A DNA stretch of 64,000 bases from contig NZ_CP042435.1 in the NCBI RefSeq assembly GCF_007971225.1, positions 1,608,501 through 1,672,500 on the forward strand, read 5' to 3'. Position numbers and translations under genes: made by a program. Under the pieces are notes generated by a model, which had not been told where the DNA came from, did no database searches, and saw only the letters and a program-made list of their open reading frames with translations. This DNA comes from Panacibacter ginsenosidivorans. GTDB taxonomy: Bacteria; Bacteroidota; Bacteroidia; Chitinophagales; Chitinophagaceae. Below are positions 17,554 to 25,989 of the stretch, one piece after another (the stretch's first letter is position 1; every line of letters starts with the position of its first letter).

Positions 17554-17626
17554 GCGGAAATAGCTCACCTGGTAGAGCGACAGCTTCCCAAGCTGTAGGT
17601 AGCGGGTTCGAGTCCCGTTTTCCGCT
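17554..17626 (+). tRNA. tRNA-Gly(CCC)
   Basis: A 73-nt cloverleaf. The acceptor GCGGAAA pairs with TTTCCGC; the D arm has AGCTCACCTGGTAGAGC; the anticodon stem ACAGC/GCTGT encloses loop TTCCCAA (anticodon CCC); the T arm has GGGTTCGAGTCCC. No CCA is encoded after the discriminator T. Confidence 0.95.
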
Positions 17627-17630
17627 CAAT

Positions 17631-17665
17631 AAAAAATCCGCTCACTTTGTTGAGCGGATTTTTTT
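17631..17665. terminator. Bidirectional terminator after tRNA-Gly
   Basis: ATCCGCTCA / TGAGCGGAT stem with A-run before and T-run after. It also serves the convergent Spy-like gene. Confidence 0.88.
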
Positions 17666-17676
17666 ATGCTTTTGTA

Positions 17677-18057
17677 TTATTTATTTTTTCTGTTACGCAT
17701 TTGTTCCCGCATCTTTTCATCCATTTCTTTTATTTTTTTTACCTGGTCTGTTGTAAGGCCTGCTTTTTTATAACGTTCATACATTTCCTTCTTTATCGCT
17801 TCCATCTTGCTCTTTTTATCATCATCGCTCAATGATTGATCCTTCATTACATCCTTCACCTTCGGTTGCATTTCTTCCCTTATTGCCATCACAGAATCAA
17901 TCTGTACATCAGAAAGGCCAACCGAATCTTTCAGATTTTTCTTCATCATCTCTTTCATCTGTCCCTTTTGCCCCCCGTTACCACCCTGTGCAAATAACTC
18001 CGTTCCTGTAAAAAAAAGCGCAGCAGTAAAAACAAAACATACCATAAACTTTTTCAT
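17677..18057 (-). CDS. Secreted helical protein, Spy/CpxP-like
   Basis: 126 aa: signal peptide (CFVFTAALFFTGTELFAQ), a Gly/Gln/Met-rich linker, then SVGLSDVQIDSVMAIREEMQPK, QSLSDDDKKSKMEAIKKEM and AGLTTDQVKKIKEMDEKM, three LTxxQ-like blocks spaced about 30 residues apart. This is the plan of Spy/CpxP periplasmic proteins, and it parallels the gene at 16726 (SLSDSQKEEKLKEI there, SLSDDDKKSKMEAI here). The many Met residues could point to metal or oxidative stress, but that is speculation. Confidence 0.72.
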   Translation of the reverse strand: MKKFMVCFVFTAALFFTGTELFAQGGNGGQKGQMKEMMKKNLKDSVGLSDVQIDSVMAIREEMQPKVKDVMKDQSLSDDDKKSKMEAIKKEMYERYKKAGLTTDQVKKIKEMDEKMREQMRNRKNK

Positions 18058-18186
18058 AATTATTATTTGTTTAGATTGACAAGACTTGTTTAAACAAGTT
18101 TAATCAAAAAGCATGCTCAACAAAACATTCTCCATTTGGCAGCCAATATTATCTTATTGTTTAACAAAACGGAAGGTGGATTTTGG

Positions 18187-18238
18187 TTACCGGCTTTTTG
18201 TATTTCATGGCGCCGCCTGTTGTGAAAACCTATTTATT
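18187..18238 (-). repeat. 52-bp dispersed intergenic repeat, copy 10a (degenerate)
   Basis: ACCGGCTTTTTG, TTTCATGGC and GCCTGTTGTG match the minus-oriented GATGCCAT subfamily; the GTAC end is eroded. Partner of copy 10b in inverted orientation. Confidence 0.55.
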
Positions 18239-18290
18239 TAAGACGAGAAGCTTTGCTGTTGTCTTCGCTATGATGAGTTACAATTCTACA

Positions 18291-18342
18291 GTACAAGTGA
18301 GTGACACAACCGGCGATGCCATGAAATGCTACAGCTAATAAC
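18291..18342 (+). repeat. 52-bp dispersed intergenic repeat, copy 10b (GTGACAC type)
   Basis: GTACAAGTGAGTGACACAAC, then CGGCGATGCCATGAAATGCT. It lacks the GCCGGGCTC end and instead runs into a hairpin with AATGCT/AGCATT arms that extends to about 18365, as in copy 21. Confidence 0.88.
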
Positions 18343-18391
18343 AAAATAATTATTGCAGCATTCAGGCAGTAAATACTGTACCAAAATAGAA

Positions 18392-18423
18392 AATAAAAAA
18401 CCCCGCTCTTTTAAGCGGGGCTT
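18392..18423 (-). terminator. Terminator of fusA
   Basis: Read on the minus strand: CCCCGCTTAAAAGAGCGGGG followed by TTTTTT. Confidence 0.9.
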
Positions 18424-18449
18424 ATATTCTAACTTGTCTCTGGTTCTGA

Positions 18450-20600
18450 TTAATCTTCCACCTTTACTTTGCCTTTGCTCTTTGCTATTACTTCTTCAGC
18501 AATATTGTTTGGAGCTGGTGCATAGTGGCTGAACTCCATGGTTGAAGTTGCACGACCTGAAGAAAGTGAACGAAGCTGTGTTACATAACCAAACATTTCG
18601 CTCAATGGAACTTTGGCTTTAATAACCTGTGCATTACCACGGCTATCCATGCCTTCAAGCATACCACGGCGACGGTTAAGGTCACCTGTTACATCACCCA
18701 TGTACTGGTCTGGTGTAACAACTTCTACCTTCATGATCGGCTCAAGCAAAGTTGCTTTTGCTTTGCGGCCAGCTTCACGGAAACCACCTTTTGCACAAAG
18801 CTCAAAACTCATAGCATCAGAGTCAACCGCGTGGAAGCTACCGTCAAATACACGCACTTTCATGCTTACTACAGGATAACCAGCCAAAACACCTGTGCCC
18901 ATTGAAGATTCAAAACCTTTAATGATAGCAGGCACAAACTCTTTAGGGATAGATCCACCAAAAAGATCGTTCTTGAACTGGAAGTGTTTGCCTGGATTTT
19001 CTGTCAGCCATTCAGGATCAGCAGGTCCTATTTCAAACTGGATATCGGCGAACTTACCACGGCCACCAGACTGTTTCTTTAATACTTCACGGTGCGTAAC
19101 TGTAGTACCGAAGGCTTCTTTATATGCCACCTGGGGATTACCCTGGTTTACTTCCACTTTAAACTCACGACGCATACGGTCGATGATGATCTCAAGGTGC
19201 AACTCACCCATTCCACGAAGGATGGTCTGGCCGGTATCTTCATCTGTATTTACGCGTAATGTTGGGTCTTCTTCCACAAGTTTGGAAATAGCCATACCCA
19301 TTTTGTCAACGTCTGCCTGTGTTTTTGGCTCAACGGCAACGGCGATTACCGGCTCAGGGATAAACATATTTTCCAAAGTGATCGGATGATTTTCATCGCA
19401 CAAAGTATCACCGGTCTTGATTTCCTTGAAACCAACAGCCGCAGCTATATCACCAGCTTCGATGAAATCGATAGGGTTCTGTTTATTTGCAAACATTTTC
19501 ATGATACGGCTGATACGCTCTTTTTTACCACTTCTTACGTTCAATACATAAGAACCAGCATCAAGATGACCGCTGTAACAACGGAAGAATGCCAAACGAC
19601 CAACGAAGGGATCGGTCATGATCTTGAAAGCCAATGCCGCAAAAGGTTCTTTTGCATCTGGTTTACGGCTGATCTCTTCGCCTGTTTCAGGATCAGTTCC
19701 TTTTGTATCAGGAATATCAACTGGTGAAGGCAGGTAACGACAAACCGCATCGAGTGCAGTTTGTACACCTTTATTCTTAAATGAGCTTCCGCACATCATT
19801 GGTACAATGCTAAGGTCAAGCGTAGCTTTACGGATAGCTTCATGTACCTCAACTTCAGTAATAGTGTTAGGATCGTCGAAGAATTTCTCCAATAATTTGT
19901 CGTCATATTCAGCAACAGCTTCAATCAGGTTTTGTCTCCATTCTTCAGCCTCTGCCTGCATATCGGCAGGAATAGGAATTTCCTTGTAAGTCATCCCTTC
20001 TGTCGCATCATCCCAGATAACACCTTTCATAGTGATCAAATCAACCACGCCTTTGAAGTTATCTTCAGCACCGATTGGTAATTGTAATGGAACTGCTTTC
20101 GCACCCAGCATTTCTTTTACCTGTGCTACTACCATCAGGAAGTCAGCACCACTGCGGTCCATTTTGTTTACGAAACCAATACGTGGTACACCATAACGGT
20201 TAGCCTGGCGCCAAACAGTTTCTGATTGCGGCTCTACACCATCAACAGCAGAAAACAGGGCGATCAAACCATCCAGTACACGCATAGAACGCTCAACCTC
20301 AACGGTAAAGTCAACGTGGCCCGGAGTATCAATGATATTGAAATAATATTTTTTAGTATCTGCATTTGCCGTACCCTTATCGGTAGGGAAATTCCACTGG
20401 CAGCTTACAGCCGCTGAGGTAATGGTAATACCTCTTTCCTTTTCCTGCTCCATCCAGTCGGTGGTAGCAGCACCTTCATGCACCTCACCAATTCTGTGAA
20501 TCATACCGGTGTAGCGCAGGATACGCTCGGTGGTTGTGGTTTTGCCTGCATCAATGTGTGCGGCAATCCCAAAGTTGCGTTGTAATCTCAGATCCGCCAT
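18450..20600 (-). CDS. fusA: Translation elongation factor G
   Basis: 716 aa GTPase that drives ribosomal translocation. G motifs: [18 protein letters not shown] (G1), RGITITSA (G2 region), DTPGHVDF (G3) and NKMD (G4). Domains II-V follow, including [20 protein letters not shown] and the C-terminal [20 protein letters not shown]. Length and motifs fit the housekeeping factor. It stands alone rather than next to rpsL/rpsG as in the classical str operon. Its own promoter is at 20630-20658 and its terminator at 18392-18423. Confidence 0.97.
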   Translation of the reverse strand: MADLRLQRNFGIAAHIDAGKTTTTERILRYTGMIHRIGEVHEGAATTDWMEQEKERGITITSAAVSCQWNFPTDKGTANADTKKYYFNIIDTPGHVDFTVEVERSMRVLDGLIALFSAVDGVEPQSETVWRQANRYGVPRIGFVNKMDRSGADFLMVVAQVKEMLGAKAVPLQLPIGAEDNFKGVVDLITMKGVIWDDATEGMTYKEIPIPADMQAEAEEWRQNLIEAVAEYDDKLLEKFFDDPNTITEVEVHEAIRKATLDLSIVPMMCGSSFKNKGVQTALDAVCRYLPSPVDIPDTKGTDPETGEEISRKPDAKEPFAALAFKIMTDPFVGRLAFFRCYSGHLDAGSYVLNVRSGKKERISRIMKMFANKQNPIDFIEAGDIAAAVGFKEIKTGDTLCDENHPITLENMFIPEPVIAVAVEPKTQADVDKMGMAISKLVEEDPTLRVNTDEDTGQTILRGMGELHLEIIIDRMRREFKVEVNQGNPQVAYKEAFGTTVTHREVLKKQSGGRGKFADIQFEIGPADPEWLTENPGKHFQFKNDLFGGSIPKEFVPAIIKGFESSMGTGVLAGYPVVSMKVRVFDGSFHAVDSDAMSFELCAKGGFREAGRKAKATLLEPIMKVEVVTPDQYMGDVTGDLNRRRGMLEGMDSRGNAQVIKAKVPLSEMFGYVTQLRSLSSGRATSTMEFSHYAPAPNNIAEEVIAKSKGKVKVED

Positions 20601-20629
20601 AAAAAATTAAAATTTAAGTTTTCGGGCGG

Positions 20630-20658
20630 CAAAGGTAACAAAATCCGGCATAAATCAA
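20630..20658 (-). promoter_or_regulatory. fusA promoter
   Basis: On the minus strand TTG (20658-20656), 18 bp, TACCTTTG (20637-20630): a canonical Bacteroidota promoter 30 bp from the ATG. Confidence 0.8.
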
Positions 20659-20751
20659 TGGGTTAAAGTAAACTTAACAGGAATGTGGAGAAAAGACAGT
20701 CAATTTCGGATTCCGGATTAGTGATCCAGGATTTTTTGTGTTGATTTTTTG

Positions 20752-20803
20752 GTACTTAGCTTCGGTTTTTCATAGCATCTTTGCTTGCGTCGCACTCTTG
20801 TAC
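20752..20803 (-). repeat. 52-bp dispersed intergenic repeat, copy 11
   Basis: Exactly 52 bp and bounded by GTAC on both sides (GTACTTAGC... to ...CTTGCGTCGCACTCTTGTAC). Between divergent genes. Confidence 0.9.
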
Positions 20804-20855
20804 AATTGGTTATTAATTGTGCAATTAAACCCGAACTGTTATAAACCCGTTACAG

Positions 20856-21344
20856 ATGTTTTCATATAAATTTATAAGGATCCTATTTTGCCTTGAGTTC
20901 GTAATTTTTGCAGGTATTGTTGCGGATACCTTTCTACTGAATACTACAAGTGAAAAAGATTATTATGATCATATTCTGACTTACACAAAAGATTCATATG
21001 ATGGCAATTATCTGGAAGGAAAAATAATTACGCATAAAGGAAAAGTGCTTTCATTACCTGATGATTGGGATTATTATTTCGAATATGGCCAACCTTTGTT
21101 TTTGCACGTATCATTAATATTTAAACAACCGCTATATTTTGAAACATCATTGAAAGGACAGAATACAATCATTCCCGTAAATAGTGTAAACAGTTCATTA
21201 GGATTAGAAATATTTGTATTGATTGCTGCACTATGTTTTCTCATATCAATCATTAGTATCGTGTTGAAAAAATATCCGAACGATATGGTTGTTTTAATAG
21301 CCATGTTGTTTGGATTATTTTCCTGCCTGTTATTTTTCTGGTAA
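20856..21344 (+). CDS. Membrane protein, unknown
   Basis: 162 aa with one N-terminal hydrophobic segment (ILFCLEFVIFAGIVADTFLL) and two at the C-terminus (LEIFVLIAALCFLISIISIVL and MVVLIAMLFGLFSCLLFFW). The soluble middle (DGNYLEGKIITHKGKVLSLPDDWDYYFEY) probably faces the periplasm. No family recognised. Single gene, convergent with the amine oxidase. Confidence 0.62.
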   Translation: MFSYKFIRILFCLEFVIFAGIVADTFLLNTTSEKDYYDHILTYTKDSYDGNYLEGKIITHKGKVLSLPDDWDYYFEYGQPLFLHVSLIFKQPLYFETSLKGQNTIIPVNSVNSSLGLEIFVLIAALCFLISIISIVLKKYPNDMVVLIAMLFGLFSCLLFFW

Positions 21345-21365
21345 GTGTCGCCATAATATTTTACA

Positions 21366-21417
21366 GTACAAGTGAGTGACACAACGAAGATGCCACAAAG
21401 AACAACAGCCCGAAATC
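21366..21417 (+). repeat. 52-bp dispersed intergenic repeat, copy 12 (GTGACAC type)
   Basis: GTACAAGTGAGTGACACAAC then GAAGATGCCACAAAGAAC; right end GCCCGAAATC. Confidence 0.88.
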
Positions 21418-21459
21418 AAATTACAATATCATACTGTCCCAATATCTCAATATCCGTTT

Positions 21460-23064
21460 CTATTTTCCTTTCAATTTTTGAATGATCATTTCTGCAGCCA
21501 TCCTGCCCGTTTCTGCGCCGCCATTCATAAAACCCTGGAATGCGTAGCTGCAGTGCTCTCCGGCGAAATACAAATTATCTACAGGCTCGAATTCTGTGCC
21601 CGCCATGGTTGTGTATTGATTTACCCTGAACGAAACATAGCTGCCTTTTGAATAACCATATGTGGGCCAGCACCAGAATTGAAAATTATTATTGAACTGC
21701 CCTTTTGCACCGGGATATACGCCATCGAGTGCATTAATATATTTTTCTTTCAGTATCAAAGGATCCGTGTTGCCAACCGCAACACCCGCTTCACCACCAG
21801 GGAAAATTGTGTAGCCTCCGGGGCCAAGATTATTGTTTTGCATCATTGTATTGTCGTAACCATTCATCATGCCGTTATCGGCAAACGCATAACCACCATA
21901 ACCTTGTTTGCGCCAGATGCGCTCATTTAACCCAAAGAACATTTTTGAATTGGTGCCGTAACCAAGGTTTTTGATCGTATTCATTTTCCATGCAGGCAGG
22001 GGTACCTGTATATCGACTTCTCTTAATACCGTAAAGGGAACGGTAAGGATCACAATATCTGCAGTAGCGCCAATAGTGCCGGAGCCTGTGATCTTGAAAG
22101 ATAACTGGTAACTCCTATCATTGTTTTGTTTGATTGCTGTAAGAAAATGATTGGGCAAAATATAATCCTGCATTTCGTTTGCCAGCGCTTCGCATAATTT
22201 TAAATTACCACCAATAATAGAATACCGTTCATTGCTGCTGCCATAAATGTTATAATGATTTTCATCGCCCACATCAAATACAGAAAGAAAACTGATAGCC
22301 GATTGCTCTGTTGCTTCCATGCCATACTCTGCTGTGTAACTGTTATAGATCATACTGCGCAACCATCCTGAAACACCAATGCTGTCAAGATATTGCATGA
22401 CAGACATGCTGTCAAACTTCTTATCTGTTGGAGAAAAAGATTTGTAAGTGATTTCGTCTGACAATGCATCAACATCTTTTTTTATTTGTGCAGCATAAGG
22501 ACGCAGTGCAGCTATCACATCTTTTTCATGATAATGCTGACCATTAAAATAATATGCAAACTCTTCAAGATTTTTTTCTGATGCTTCCATCCTGTCAAGT
22601 AATGGGAGATTGAAATGCGTGCACAGGTTTAGCATTTCCGTGTGTGTAGAATCTATGAACTCACCACCCATTTCTGTCCACAATCCCGGGCCAAGCATAT
22701 CAGTAACGCTCATAATTCTGCCACCGATTCTGCCGCTGCCTTCATAAACATACGCTTCATAACCTGCCTGCTTTAAAATGTATGCAGCATGCAAACCGGC
22801 GATACCTGCACCAACAATTGCAATGGTTGGCAGTGTTGCAGTATTTGCCGGTGCACATGATTTATATAAAGATGAAATACCTGCCAGTAAAGCGATCTTT
22901 GATGTGTCTTTCAAAAATTTTCTCCTGTTTGCAGAATAGAATTTATTTTCTTCCACCAACGCAGTTACATCGTTTGTTTGTTTGTCATTTGCTTCAATGG
23001 ATAACCGAAATAATTTTTTCAGCTGCTGCAGGGAAAATGTTTTTGATCCATGTCTTACCGGCAT
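21460..23064 (-). CDS. FAD-dependent amine oxidase family protein with a Tat-like leader
   Basis: About 534 aa from ATG 23064 (MPVRHGSKTFSLQQLKKLF). Flavoprotein of the monoamine oxidase family: dinucleotide-binding IAIVGAGIAGLHAAYILKQAG, the GGRI motif (GSGRIGGRIMSV), and the C-terminal FAD contact NLYFAGEHCS...GFMNGGAETGRMAAE. A twin-arginine-like sequence (ANRRKFLKDTSKIALLAGIS) about 55 residues in suggests folded export through Tat, although it is unusually far from the start; a shorter product starting closer to RR is possible, but no ATG is placed for it. Substrate unknown. Confidence 0.83.
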   Translation of the reverse strand: MPVRHGSKTFSLQQLKKLFRLSIEANDKQTNDVTALVEENKFYSANRRKFLKDTSKIALLAGISSLYKSCAPANTATLPTIAIVGAGIAGLHAAYILKQAGYEAYVYEGSGRIGGRIMSVTDMLGPGLWTEMGGEFIDSTHTEMLNLCTHFNLPLLDRMEASEKNLEEFAYYFNGQHYHEKDVIAALRPYAAQIKKDVDALSDEITYKSFSPTDKKFDSMSVMQYLDSIGVSGWLRSMIYNSYTAEYGMEATEQSAISFLSVFDVGDENHYNIYGSSNERYSIIGGNLKLCEALANEMQDYILPNHFLTAIKQNNDRSYQLSFKITGSGTIGATADIVILTVPFTVLREVDIQVPLPAWKMNTIKNLGYGTNSKMFFGLNERIWRKQGYGGYAFADNGMMNGYDNTMMQNNNLGPGGYTIFPGGEAGVAVGNTDPLILKEKYINALDGVYPGAKGQFNNNFQFWCWPTYGYSKGSYVSFRVNQYTTMAGTEFEPVDNLYFAGEHCSYAFQGFMNGGAETGRMAAEMIIQKLKGK

Positions 23065-23199
23065 AAAGCAGTTTGTAGTGAGGAATAAGTGCAATGAAGT
23101 ACATTATACATAGCGGTATATGATTGCACTATTTTATAAAACGTAAGTTAAGCGATTCTTTTTTGAAAGAAAAAAACAGGAGAAGAAGAAAATTATTTT

Positions 23200-23251
23200 G
23201 TACCAGGCAGCATTGCTACTATTAAGCTGCGGTTGCGTCGCACACTTGTGC
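23200..23251 (-). repeat. 52-bp dispersed intergenic repeat, copy 13
   Basis: GTACCAGGCAGCATTGCTAC at the left and GGTTGCGTCGCACACTTGTG at the right. One of the copies whose second end is also GTAC. Confidence 0.9.
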
Positions 23252-23270
23252 AAGAAAACTTTTTGCAGCT

Positions 23271-24503
23271 TTAACTAAAAAAAATATAGGCAATAAATAT
23301 CGCGGCAATAACACCAATAAAATCTGCCGCCATACCAGCCCAAACAGAGTAACGAACTTTCTTTATTCCTACGCTTCCAAAGTATAGTGCAAGAATATAA
23401 AAAGTAGTATCAGCACTACCCTGGAATGTACAAGCAACTTTACCAACAAAACTGTCCGGGCCATAGGCTTTCATGGTATCGATCATTAAACCTCTTGCAC
23501 CACTGCCGCTAAAAGGTTTCATAATTGCAGTTGGTAATGCAGGTACAAAATCTGTATTAACACCTGTTTGGTGCAACACCCACGCAATACCATCAGTTAA
23601 ATAACCCAATGCGCCACTATCCCTGAAAACCCTTATTGCCACAAGCATTCCAACGAGGTAAGGAATGATTTTTATTACAACATTGAAACCTTCTTTCGCG
23701 CCTTCAATAAATGCATCGAAGATGGAAACTTTTTTCCACACGCCACCAAGAATGATGGCAACAATGATTATTAATAAAGCAAGATTTCCTGAAACGGTGC
23801 TAAAAGTGTTTTTCATTTCAGGGCTCATAAAATATACAGCGGTCATTAGTGCACCAACCAATACAAGAATGCTAATGATCCATGTTGAAAAAACAAGATC
23901 CCATTTTATTTTTTGTTTGATGCCTACTACAAATATGGCAGCAAGTGTTGTTATAACCGTTCCCAATACGCATGGAATAAACACACTCGTAGCATCTGTA
24001 GAACCAGCAGCAATTCTGTAAGTAAAAATAGAAAGTGGAATCAATACAAGTCCGCTCGTATGCAATACCAAAAACATGATCTGTGCATTTGAAGCAGTTC
24101 CTTTATTTGGATTAATATCTTCCAAACTCTTCATTGCTTTTAAACCAAAAGGCGTCGCAGCATTATCAAGACCAAGCATATTTGCGCTAAAGTTCATTAC
24201 CATCTCCCCCATTGCAGGATGACCATCCGGCACTTCCGGAAACAATCTTTTCATGAATGGATTTAACTTTCTTGCAAGCCAGTTAATAGCACCTGCTTCT
24301 TTTGCAATATTCATTAGTCCCAGAAAGAAAACCATGGTGCCTGCAAGTGAAAATGCTACATCTACAACAGAAGATTTTGCAGAATCAAAAATGCCATCTA
24401 CCAATACTTTAAAGATGGTTGTATCGCCAAGAAAAATAAATTTGATAAGTGCAATAACAAATGCAATTACAATGAATGCAACCCAAACAATGTTTAATGC
24501 CAT
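23271..24503 (-). CDS. Fused SpmA-SpmB-type membrane protein (two Gate domains)
   Basis: 410 aa. The N-terminal half matches SpmA (GLMNIAKEAGAINWLARKLNPFMKRLFPEVP, MNFSANMLGLDNAATPFGLKAM), and the C-terminal half matches SpmB (MKPFSGSGARGLMIDTMKAYGPDSFVGKVACTFQGSADTTFY). About ten membrane helices. In spore formers the two are separate genes needed for spore-core dehydration; in non-sporulating Bacteroidota the fused form is of unknown function, probably transport of a small solute, since the Gate domain also occurs in nucleoside transporters. It is divergent from ychF with near-mirror leader sequences. Confidence 0.85.
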   Translation of the reverse strand: MALNIVWVAFIVIAFVIALIKFIFLGDTTIFKVLVDGIFDSAKSSVVDVAFSLAGTMVFFLGLMNIAKEAGAINWLARKLNPFMKRLFPEVPDGHPAMGEMVMNFSANMLGLDNAATPFGLKAMKSLEDINPNKGTASNAQIMFLVLHTSGLVLIPLSIFTYRIAAGSTDATSVFIPCVLGTVITTLAAIFVVGIKQKIKWDLVFSTWIISILVLVGALMTAVYFMSPEMKNTFSTVSGNLALLIIIVAIILGGVWKKVSIFDAFIEGAKEGFNVVIKIIPYLVGMLVAIRVFRDSGALGYLTDGIAWVLHQTGVNTDFVPALPTAIMKPFSGSGARGLMIDTMKAYGPDSFVGKVACTFQGSADTTFYILALYFGSVGIKKVRYSVWAGMAADFIGVIAAIFIAYIFFS

Positions 24504-24510
24504 AATGAAG

Positions 24511-24534
24511 CCCCCAACCCCTAAAGGGGAGTTA
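24511..24534 (-). repeat. GC-rich short repeat (CCCCTAAAGGGG), unit A
   Basis: CCCCCAACCCCTAAAGGGGA; it is the inverse of the unit at 24750-24772 and lies 7 bp in front of the SpmAB start codon. Confidence 0.8.
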
Positions 24535-24594
24535 AGTATTAAAGCCGAAAATAAATTAAACTTTCAATTTAATATCTACAATGTTACTTTTGCG

Positions 24595-24602
24595 CCTCGA
24601 AA
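24595..24602 (+). promoter_or_regulatory. Possible -7 promoter element for ychF
   Basis: TACTTTTG, an exact TAnnTTTG match. If used, the leader would be about 170 nt and carry the 52-bp repeat and both GC-rich units. No good -33 TTG was identified. Confidence 0.4.
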
Positions 24603-24650
24603 ATATTGCTGTTGCTGCTTAAAGTCTGCCTGCAGAGGCAGGTTCAAAAC

Positions 24651-24703
24651 GTACAAGAGTGCGACGCAACAAAAGTTTAATAGTAGCAATGTAGTTGGGT
24701 AAC
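24651..24703 (+). repeat. 52-bp dispersed intergenic repeat, copy 14
   Basis: GTACAAGAGTGCGACGCAAC, AAAAGTTTAATAGTAGCAAT, right end TTGGGTAAC then AAAAA. Lies in the divergent SpmAB/ychF gap. Confidence 0.92.
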
Positions 24704-24726
24704 AAAAATTTATCAAAATTCAAAAA

Positions 24727-24772
24727 ACTCCCTTTAGGGCTGGGGCTTCAACTCCCCTTTAGGGGATGGGGG
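24727..24772 (+). repeat. GC-rich short repeats, units B and C
   Basis: Two direct copies, AACTCCCTTTAGGGCTGGGG (24727-24746) and AACTCCCCTTTAGGGGATGG (from 24750). Unit C ends 7 bp before the ychF ATG, mirroring unit A in front of the opposite gene. Confidence 0.8.
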
Positions 24773-24779
24773 TATTTAT

Positions 24780-25877
24780 ATGGCTTTACAAGCAGGCATC
24801 GTGGGGTTACCAAATGTGGGCAAATCAACACTCTTCAACGCATTGAGCAATGCAAAGGCGCAGGCTGCCAATTTTCCGTTCTGCACCATTGAACCGAATG
24901 TGGGTGTGATCACTGTGCCCGATGAGCGTTTGATTGAACTGGAAAAACTGGTAAAACCAAATCGCGTGGTGCCGACAACAGTGGAGATCGTTGACATTGC
25001 GGGTCTTGTAAAGGGCGCCAGCAAAGGCGAAGGTTTGGGCAACCAGTTCCTTGGCAACATTCGTAACACTGATGCGATCATTCATGTGCTGCGTTGCTTT
25101 GATGATGATAACGTGATTCACGTTGATGGGAAAATTGATCCTGTCAGCGATAAAGAAATTATTGATACCGAGCTTCAGTTGAAAGATCTTGACAGCGTTG
25201 ACAAAAAAATTAATAAATGCGAGAAGATCGCAAAGAATGATAAAGATGCAGCGGCTGCGCTACCAATTTTAAAAGCATTGAAAGCACATCTTGAGCAAGG
25301 AAAAAATGCACGTGCATTTGCAGTGAGTGTTGAAGATAAAGTAAAACATATTGACGATATGTTCCTGCTTACAATGAAGCCCGTGATCTATGTGTGCAAT
25401 GTGGATGAAAAATCTGTAGTGAATGGTAACAAACATACAACCGCTTTGATTGATGCGGTGCATGATGAAAAAGCAGAGATACTTTTTATCAGTGCTGCTA
25501 TTGAAAGTGAGATCGCGGTGATGGAAAGTTTTGATGATCGTCAGCTCTTTTTGGAAGACATGGGCTTGCATGAAAGTGGTGTGGCGCGTTTGATAAAATC
25601 AACGTATCGTTTACTTAATCTTGCAACATATTTTACTGCCGGTGTGCAGGAAGTTCGTGCATGGACCATTACCAAAGGCATGTTGGCTCCGCAGGCTGCA
25701 GGCGTTATTCACACTGATTTTGAAAAAGGTTTTATTCGCGCAGAAGTTATCAAATATGCAGATTTTATTAAGTACGGCTCAGAAGCTGCATGCCGCGATA
25801 ATGGTAAGCTTGCCGTGCAGGGAAAAGATTATGTAGTGGAAGATGGAGATATAATGCATTTCCGTTTTAATGTATAG
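24780..25877 (+). CDS. ychF: Redox-regulated ATPase YchF (Obg-like)
   Basis: 365 aa P-loop NTPase associated with ribosomes, preferring ATP over GTP. Motifs: GLPNVGKSTLFNALSNAKA (Walker A), DIAGLVKGASKGEGLGNQFL (switch II), NVDE in place of NKxD (explaining the altered nucleotide preference) and a C-terminal TGS domain (EVRAWTITKGMLAPQAAGVIHTDFEKGFIRAEV). Complete and of normal length. Confidence 0.96.
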   Translation: MALQAGIVGLPNVGKSTLFNALSNAKAQAANFPFCTIEPNVGVITVPDERLIELEKLVKPNRVVPTTVEIVDIAGLVKGASKGEGLGNQFLGNIRNTDAIIHVLRCFDDDNVIHVDGKIDPVSDKEIIDTELQLKDLDSVDKKINKCEKIAKNDKDAAAALPILKALKAHLEQGKNARAFAVSVEDKVKHIDDMFLLTMKPVIYVCNVDEKSVVNGNKHTTALIDAVHDEKAEILFISAAIESEIAVMESFDDRQLFLEDMGLHESGVARLIKSTYRLLNLATYFTAGVQEVRAWTITKGMLAPQAAGVIHTDFEKGFIRAEVIKYADFIKYGSEAACRDNGKLAVQGKDYVVEDGDIMHFRFNV

Positions 25878-25894
25878 TTGATGAAATTTTATAA

Positions 25895-25927
25895 TAAAAG
25901 CCGGGAATTTTTATGAACCCGACTTTT
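25895..25927 (+). terminator. Terminator-like hairpin after ychF
   Basis: AAAAGCCGGG / CCCGACTTTT stem followed by a T-rich stretch. Its second arm overlaps the outer end of repeat copy 15. Confidence 0.55.
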
Positions 25928-25966
25928 GTATTTTATGGCGACAGTTGTTGCGTCGCACTCTTGTGC
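25915..25966 (-). repeat. 52-bp dispersed intergenic repeat, copy 15
   Basis: GAACCCGACTTTTGTATTTT at the left, GTTGTTGCGTCGCACTCTTG near the right. GATGCCAT-type subfamily (ATGGCGAC here). Between convergent genes. Confidence 0.9.
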
Positions 25967-25989
25967 TGAAGATTTTTATGGCAAAAACT

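Larger units (their letters stand above)
18058..18449. other. Intergenic region with an inverted pair of 52-bp repeats
   Basis: Between two minus-strand genes. It holds a degenerate repeat (18187-18238), a good one (18291-18342), a hairpin-forming tail and the fusA terminator. No gene seen. Confidence 0.6.
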
